Positions 59,479-64,000 of a stretch of DNA of 64,000 nucleotides are shown here, in pieces; within the stretch, counting starts at the first letter, position 1, and every line of letters starts with the position of its first letter. The stretch is from WYZ-LMO2 sp038731605 (lineage in GTDB: Archaea; Halobacteriota; Archaeoglobi; Archaeoglobales; Archaeoglobaceae): assembly GCA_038731605.1 (NCBI GenBank), contig JAVYQP010000001.1:554948-618947 (forward strand), given 5' to 3'. The translations under genes were made by a program, and so were the position numbers. The notes under the pieces are model-generated. The model was not told the origin of the DNA. It was given only the letters and a program-made list of their open reading frames with translations, and searched no databases.

Positions 59479-59586
59479 CAGCTTGCAGATCTCAAGACTT
59501 CGGAGATCTTAAGAGAAGCTAACTCAGAATTTGCGGGTGATAAGGTCATAATAAGGGTTAAAGTTAAAAACAGTGCAAAGATATAA
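59479..59586 (+). pseudogene. Possible gene remnant
   Basis: Between stops, this frame reads QLADLKTSEILREANSEF then AGDKVIIRVKVKNSAKI. The composition looks coding, but there is no start codon and only 35 residues, so it could be the tail of a decayed gene. The 60-codon minus-strand frame across it is less plausible. Otherwise 59342-59622 holds only promoter-like AT-rich DNA. Confidence 0.2.
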
Positions 59587-59622
59587 AAATAAAAAAGGTA
59601 ATCTCGGGAGCTGAGAGGCAAA

Positions 59623-60405
59623 ATGAAGCAAAAGAGAATGAGTAAAAGAAGTCTTCTGAAGCTTTTAACTTCTGAGATCTTTCAGATTAAAAAAGATCAG
59701 ATTTACAGCATAGCTGAGTCCATCTATGATAGGTATGGAGTCTGGCTGGGAGTAACTAAGGGTATGAGACGAGACGAAATGTTCTATCAGCTCTACGAAG
59801 AAGCTAAAAAGAAGGGATTACTTAACGAGGTCATAAGCTCTATAATAAGCTTAATCGAAGAGGAGATTAAGGAATATAAAGAATCGGCTGAGACCTGCAA
59901 AGAAGATGATCCGGAGACCGCAGAGGAGTTCAATCAATACGTTGCAAAACTAAATGAACTAGTTGACTCCTTAAAAAGAGAGATGACCGTAAAACCCACG
60001 AGAAAAGCCATAGAGCTGAGACATGATGACGTTGTTGAAATGATATCTGTGATTGGGCAAATGATGGGATTTCACGTTGAAACCAGCTATGCCCACGAAA
60101 GGTTCGTTTACGATGTCGTTTGGAAAAGGATAAAAAAAGGGAGCCCATCCCACGCTTTCGAGGTTCAAATTGGTGGAAATCTATCAGAGGCTTTGACAAG
60201 GCTAAAACATGCACACGATGTCTGGAACGCTAAGCCAGTGCTCGTTACAGTTGAAAAAGACGTAGAAAAAGCAAAAGATATACTACGAGGCTCATTCCAC
60301 GAGATCGCAGACAAAACAGTGGTAATGCGTGTGGAAGAGGTTAAAGAACTTTACGAGGGGAAAAAGCACATAGCACACCTCGAAAAGAAGCTCATAGGAG
60401 ACTAA
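59623..60405 (+). CDS. Unrecognised protein with a possible PD-(D/E)XK-like site
   Basis: A 260-residue protein I cannot place in a family. The N-terminal two thirds are helical and acidic (EEEIKEYKESAETCKEDDPE near residues 85-105). The C-terminal part has ELRHDDVVEMISVIGQMMGF near 128-148, FVYDVVWKR near 162-170 and HAFEVQIGGNLSEALTRLKHA near 176-196, an alternation of Asp, Glu-x-Gln and a helix like the PD-(D/E)XK core with Gln replacing Lys. A strand WNAKPVLVTVEKD follows. GAGAGG lies before the ATG. AT-rich codon use hints at acquisition. Nuclease function is inference only. Confidence 0.65.
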   Translation: MKQKRMSKRSLLKLLTSEIFQIKKDQIYSIAESIYDRYGVWLGVTKGMRRDEMFYQLYEEAKKKGLLNEVISSIISLIEEEIKEYKESAETCKEDDPETAEEFNQYVAKLNELVDSLKREMTVKPTRKAIELRHDDVVEMISVIGQMMGFHVETSYAHERFVYDVVWKRIKKGSPSHAFEVQIGGNLSEALTRLKHAHDVWNAKPVLVTVEKDVEKAKDILRGSFHEIADKTVVMRVEEVKELYEGKKHIAHLEKKLIGD

Positions 60406-60427
60406 ACTTCCTCAATCCATAGAGACA

Positions 60428-60949
60428 TCATAAATTTTGCTTGAATTCAGATCCAAAAAAGCGACCATATTTCATTTTGGAAAGGCAACGAGAGCAGAAA
60501 TTCGGGCTTTTTTTATCAACCTCCAAAACACTGCTCGAGAAGTTCATGACGCAACCGCTCGTTTTACAGTGAAATAATCCAAAAACGTGCCCCAACTCGT
60601 GCACCGCTTCCTTTAAAACTCTGTGCCTGAAGATCTCCTCATCTCGGTTTTGGAGTCTGTAGTAGGAAACGATAGCCCTCTTTCCCCTGATCTCTGCTTC
60701 GCCAAAGACAAAGTTCATGCCCTGTGCGTATATATCCTCGGAGGTTACGAGCAGTGTTACTTCTTCGGCTTTGTATGAGAAGAGAATGCAGGTGGAGTTG
60801 AACTGTCTTCTCGTGTTATCAAAGCAAGCCCTTGGGATATCCTTTGGTGGTAATACCCTTACCGTTGTCGCAAACTTTCTCCCCAACTCCTCTGCAAGCC
60901 ATTTTATAAGCTCCTCGTTCACATTCCCAAGTGGTTGGATTTGGATCAT
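60428..60949 (-). CDS. amzA: Archaemetzincin family zinc protease
   Basis: A 173-residue metzincin-fold peptidase. EAVHELGHVFGLFHC (residues 114-128) gives the HExxHxxGxxHC zinc motif (His117, Glu118, His121, His127), followed by a Cys-rich second zinc site (Cys128, Cys133, Cys152, Cys155) typical of archaemetzincins. The downstream Met-turn is CVMNFSSS. The physiological substrate is unknown. It overlaps the TraB gene by four bases and is third in the site-2 protease operon. Confidence 0.94.
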   Translation of the reverse strand: MIQIQPLGNVNEELIKWLAEELGRKFATTVRVLPPKDIPRACFDNTRRQFNSTCILFSYKAEEVTLLVTSEDIYAQGMNFVFGEAEIRGKRAIVSYYRLQNRDEEIFRHRVLKEAVHELGHVFGLFHCKTSGCVMNFSSSVLEVDKKSPNFCSRCLSKMKYGRFFGSEFKQNL

Positions 60950-62091
60950 AGCCCAAAGAGCCTCGAAACGACGTTCGCAACATCAACGCCGAAGTTCCTT
61001 AGTATGTAGTAGCTCCCGTAGATCGTGCCGATCGTGCCCCCGAGGTTCGTTAGCGCTGCGACGAGTATGACTCGAAAGAACTTGTTTTTCCACATCTCTC
61101 GCAGGCTTCCAGCTTTAAAGAGGTTCTCAACATCGCTAAGCGTTGGTTTCCTTATCCACGCCTCCGTAAATCCCGAAAACCAGCCAACAGCAACCAAGGG
61201 GTTCAGAGTTGTGAACCAAGCGCAGAAAAATGCCACCGCTATTGATATTGGGTGCGCTCTCGCAGCGATTGCGCCGATCGCAGCGAGGGTTCCAGTAATC
61301 AAAAACCAGTATAAAAATGCCTGATAAAACAATTCAACCGCCAAAACAGCCATTATCAAGAAGAAAACGACGATGAATACTGCAAACAAGACAGAAGCGA
61401 TTTTTAATGCTTTTCCCTCCTTGACTCGCATCAACTCCGTAACATCGATGTCTCTCTGCATCCAATCCAATATCCCCTTTTTGTGACCCGCCCCAACGAC
61501 TGCGACAACGCTGTTGTATCTCTCAAGGGCTTTTTTCAAGTTGAAAGCCATAAACGCATCCCTTTCGTCGATCAAAACTTCTGCAGCCTTGGGCGAAATC
61601 TTTCGGAACTCCTTAACGAGAGTTTCGATGACGTCTTCCCTAAGCATGTCGTCTACGTTTTCCGCCTTATCCGTAAACCCCCGCAAAACGTGGTAGAAGA
61701 ACTTCAGCTTCTCGAAAAAGCTCATCTTCGCCCAAAGACGCTTGAAGGTTATTGCGATGTCTCTGTCTATGAGAATGACGTCCGCTCCTATTTCCTGCGC
61801 TTTTTTAATCGCCGAAAGCATCTCCTCTCCCGGCTTAACCTTCATCTCTTCGCCCACTTTTCGCTGGAAATAGCCCAAGAGAAGTTGCAGGAGTATGAGA
61901 AGGAAGTCCCCTCTTTTGAGCACTTCTCTCACATCCGTCTCTTCTCTTCTCCCCAACAAGGCGTTGTATCTCCTTGGGCAAAGCTCAACCGCCACCGCTT
62001 CTGGGCGCTCTTTTTCTATTGTCTCCACAACTTCCTCAACGCTTTTTTGCGAAACGTGTGCGGTGCCAATTATTATGAGCTTCTTTTCCAT
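60946..62091 (-). CDS. TraB family membrane protein
   Basis: A 381-residue protein of the TraB/PrgY family (related to the Tiki/GumN/ChaN-like hydrolase fold). The N-terminal domain has IIGTAHVSQKSVEEV at residues 7-21, AVAVELCPRRYNAL near 34-47 and, near 175-205, DERDAFMAF and VVAVVGAGHKKGI. About four membrane segments follow in residues 230-375, with the hydrophobic run FIVVFFLIMAVLAVELFY first. Members inhibit pheromones or may be proteases; the biochemical role in archaea is unproven. It overlaps both neighbours in the operon. Confidence 0.9.
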   Translation of the reverse strand: MEKKLIIIGTAHVSQKSVEEVVETIEKERPEAVAVELCPRRYNALLGRREETDVREVLKRGDFLLILLQLLLGYFQRKVGEEMKVKPGEEMLSAIKKAQEIGADVILIDRDIAITFKRLWAKMSFFEKLKFFYHVLRGFTDKAENVDDMLREDVIETLVKEFRKISPKAAEVLIDERDAFMAFNLKKALERYNSVVAVVGAGHKKGILDWMQRDIDVTELMRVKEGKALKIASVLFAVFIVVFFLIMAVLAVELFYQAFLYWFLITGTLAAIGAIAARAHPISIAVAFFCAWFTTLNPLVAVGWFSGFTEAWIRKPTLSDVENLFKAGSLREMWKNKFFRVILVAALTNLGGTIGTIYGSYYILRNFGVDVANVVSRLFGL

Positions 62092-63155
62092 CCAGACACC
62101 TCGAGTAGCTCGATTATCTCCCTCAGCTTCATCAGGTCGCTCCTTGTGACGATTCCGACAAGTTTACCGTTCTCGACGATCGGAATTCTTCCAATGTTTT
62201 TCTCGCCCATGAGTTTAAAAGCGTCAAACGCACTTTGCTCGGGCTCCAAGGTTACGACATCTCTTGACATGATCTCCCCAACCTTTGCGTTCTTTTCGGC
62301 GTTTATAAGATCTGTGAGCGTTACAATGCCAACGAGCTTGTCATCCTTAACAACAGGATAGCCGAGGTGTTTGTGTTTAAACATGAGCTCGATAACTTCC
62401 GCAACCGTTGTCTCTGGGTCGACGAACAAAACGTTTGACGTCATGACGTCCTTGATTCTGAACCTCGACAAAAAGCTCTCTGCGGTGACTATTTTTTCCT
62501 CCTCGGTTGCACCGAGGTATATGAAGAGGGCTATGAGAAGCAACCAGATGTTGTAGAAAAATCCAAAAACTGCCATAAAAACTGCGATCACTTTTCCAAC
62601 GTTTGCCGAGATTCTTGTAGCGGAGACATAGCTCATTCTTCTCGCAAGAAGACTTCGCAAAACCCTCCCTCCATCCATTGGAAACGCTGGAATCAGGTTG
62701 AAGACTGCGATAACACCGTTGAAGTATGCGCTGATTAAGAAGAACGTCGACAAACCGCCTGAAGTTAGATAGGAGAAAACGAGACTAACTATCGCCACAA
62801 AAAAGCTTACCAATGGACCGGCAATCGAGATGAGGAGTTCTTGTCTTGGGTTTTTTGGGATCTGCTCCATCATTGCGACCCCGCCGAATATGAACAGAAG
62901 GATTTCGCGAACACGAACACCGAATCTTATCGCAACAACTGAATGCCCCAATTCGTGAAGAAGCACTGCGATAAACACGAAAATGGATGCGAGAACAGAG
63001 TAAAACGTTCTTTCAAACCCTGCGAGCTCTGAGAAGCCGAAAGGCTTGCTGGAATTGTAAAAGTATCCGAAAAGAAGGAGGAGTATGATAAACAGGCTCC
63101 AGTGAACTCTAACGTCTATTCCGAAGATTTTTGCGAGCCTAAGCGATGACCTCAT
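62073..63155 (-). CDS. Site-2 protease family membrane metalloprotease with CBS pair
   Basis: A 360-residue M50 peptidase. Zn motif LLHELGHSVV at residues 65-74 (His67, Glu68, His71) and the second site PAFPMDGGRVLRSLLA near 155-170 lie in membrane helices, about six in all. Residues about 230-355 are two CBS domains (VIELMFKHKHLGYPVV, KNIGRIPIVENGKLVGI) that may sense adenosine nucleotides. SpoIVFB-type relatives cut membrane-bound regulators. First gene of the operon with the TraB and archaemetzincin genes. Confidence 0.94.
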   Translation of the reverse strand: MRSSLRLAKIFGIDVRVHWSLFIILLLLFGYFYNSSKPFGFSELAGFERTFYSVLASIFVFIAVLLHELGHSVVAIRFGVRVREILLFIFGGVAMMEQIPKNPRQELLISIAGPLVSFFVAIVSLVFSYLTSGGLSTFFLISAYFNGVIAVFNLIPAFPMDGGRVLRSLLARRMSYVSATRISANVGKVIAVFMAVFGFFYNIWLLLIALFIYLGATEEEKIVTAESFLSRFRIKDVMTSNVLFVDPETTVAEVIELMFKHKHLGYPVVKDDKLVGIVTLTDLINAEKNAKVGEIMSRDVVTLEPEQSAFDAFKLMGEKNIGRIPIVENGKLVGIVTRSDLMKLREIIELLEVSGWKRSS

Positions 63156-63238
63156 AGATTAAAAATTGCGGGAACGTATTTATTTCTTTCCACCTATCGG
63201 CTTATGGACTTGTAAAAATGTAATTGTAGAACGAGAAG

Positions 63239-63247
63239 TTTTTTATT
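63239..63247 (+). promoter_or_regulatory. TATA box of the secretion ATPase gene
   Basis: TTTTTATTC is centred about 25 bases before ATG 63268, suggesting a leaderless mRNA. Confidence 0.45.
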
Positions 63248-63267
63248 CTAATGCGTAGGCTGTTATC

Positions 63268-64000
63268 ATGGTTTCGAGGTTCACGATAAAGCTACCCAAG
63301 AAAAAGCAAGTGGCAGGAGTTTTCGAGATCATAAAAAAGAGTGCGAGATCAGAGTGGCTCGATGAGGAGACAACGAAAAACTTGTCCAAGAAGTTAATGG
63401 AGGATTTTAAGCCACCCGATGGCTGGTTTGAAGTCGAGAGATATCCTGTTTATTCAAGGTTTGTTTTTGCGAGTATACACATTCTATACGACGAAGATGC
63501 GAACGAGTTCTCATACTTTGTGAACGAGCCCCCACTCAACGAAGAAGACTTGAGACTCGTAAAAGAGATAGTTAAGAAGCTCGAGTTTTATCCAATAAGC
63601 CCCCAGGAGATTGGAGACAAATTCGGGGCGCTTAGGAGGAAAGTGAACAGGATACTCGATGATTTCAGGATAAAGAAAGAAGGTGCGGATTACTACAAAA
63701 TCCTTTACCACATAATCAAGAGGACGATTCTCTACGATCGGATAACTCCACTGATGTTCGATCCAAACATCGAGGACATCTCTTGTAATGGCGCAAGGAT
63801 CCCGATCTATGTTTTCCACAGAAAATACACCAACCTAAGAACGAACATCGTCTTCGAAAGCGAAGAAGAGCTCGACTCGTTCGTTGTGAACTTAGCTCAG
63901 AAGTGCGGGAAGCACTTGAGCATCGCAGAGCCGATGGTGGATGCGACGATGCCAGACGGGAGCAGAATCCAGCTGACGCTTGCGAGGGAAGTCACAGACC
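63268..64000 (+). CDS. Type II/IV secretion system ATPase (GspE/VirB11/TadA-like), 3' end outside window
   Basis: The first 244 residues of a secretion ATPase, beginning MVSRFTIKLPKKKQVAG. After a variable N-terminal domain come DPNIEDISCNGARIPIYVFH near residues 169-188, the N-terminal ATPase-domain sequence of archaeal pilus and archaellum ATPases. VNLAQKCGKHLSIAEPMVDA near 208-227 and TMPDGSRIQLTLAREVT follow. The Walker A, Asp-box and Walker B motifs are expected beyond the edge. A membrane platform gene (TadC/GspF-like) would be expected next. Whether it serves archaella, pili or export is undecidable here. Confidence 0.92.
   Translation, partial: MVSRFTIKLPKKKQVAGVFEIIKKSARSEWLDEETTKNLSKKLMEDFKPPDGWFEVERYPVYSRFVFASIHILYDEDANEFSYFVNEPPLNEEDLRLVKEIVKKLEFYPISPQEIGDKFGALRRKVNRILDDFRIKKEGADYYKILYHIIKRTILYDRITPLMFDPNIEDISCNGARIPIYVFHRKYTNLRTNIVFESEEELDSFVVNLAQKCGKHLSIAEPMVDATMPDGSRIQLTLAREVTD

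Noticed and set aside
59439..59621. A 60-codon minus-strand frame with a hydrophobic stretch upstream of the lipase
   Set aside because: No promoter or ribosome site, overlaps the plus-strand gene leader, and the text resembles no protein.
1..64000. CRISPR array
   Set aside because: No regularly spaced repeats of 25-40 bases were found on reading; the AT-rich gap at 25 kb has no repeat units.

Overview
The window is a dense piece of a hyperthermophilic euryarchaeal chromosome, most likely from the order Archaeoglobales (Archaeoglobus, Ferroglobus or Geoglobus). Reverse gyrase points to hyperthermophily. Eukaryote-like ribosomal proteins, TFS, Rio2, aIF6, an archaeal tRNA-splicing endonuclease and archaeal RNase P RNA point to Archaea. 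Two copies of the CODH/ACS alpha and epsilon genes (cdhA, cdhB), a CofC for coenzyme F420, acyl-CoA degradation genes and a secreted lipase that I recognise as the A. fulgidus AFL type point to Archaeoglobales. I cannot fix the species.

Left part, 1-14.9 kb: a truncated acetolactate synthase, then a leftward six-gene operon (purA, PHP phosphoesterase, Nudix, TFS, HTH-CBS regulator, DUF362). Next come a Rossmann-like protein with trmY, rps8e, a candidate structured RNA and the RNase P RNA. Immediately behind rnpB is an AT-rich two-gene module (SMC/OLD-like ATPase plus TOPRIM-like protein) that looks acquired. A second leftward six-gene operon carries tatD-like, endA, XTPase, rio2, DUF460 (RuvC-like) and a sugar isomerase-like gene.

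Middle, 15-30 kb: cdhA1-cdhB1, MazG-like and B3/B4 genes, a decayed MgtC/DUF4010 fragment, an acyl-CoA dehydrogenase, a thiolase paired with an HMG-CoA-synthase-like/DUF35 fusion, pyrK, a 0.7 kb AT-rich gap with a perfect inverted repeat (possible origin), pheS, an amidase, and a geranylgeranyl-reductase-family flavoprotein.

30-50 kb: DUF2150-SWIM pair, a UbiA prenyltransferase, a leftward RecA-like ATPase/Roadblock/FIST-like module, rpl10e, cysS, a membrane hydrolase, DUF1786 and argC. The classic archaeal translation operon follows (CRM protein, rps19e, PDCD5-like, rpl39e, rpl31e, aif6, rpl18a/LX, pfdA, ftsY, cofC), then a CheY-like regulator, an MFS transporter, a second geranylgeranyl-reductase-type protein, reverse gyrase, an amine-oxidase-like flavoprotein and a metallo-beta-lactamase protein.

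50-64 kb: cdhA2-cdhB2, the tRNA t6A enzyme Sua5/TsaC, a restriction-modification pair (TSPPYW methylase fused to an SNase-like domain, plus an MjaI-like endonuclease), thiM, the secreted lipase, an unrecognised possible nuclease, a leftward site-2 protease/TraB/archaemetzincin operon, and a truncated type II/IV secretion ATPase.

Many first genes of transcription units have a TATA box centred about 25-27 bases before the start codon, indicating leaderless mRNAs. Genes inside operons overlap by a few bases or carry GAGGTG-type ribosome binding sites. No CRISPR array, complete insertion sequence or canonical tRNA gene was seen.
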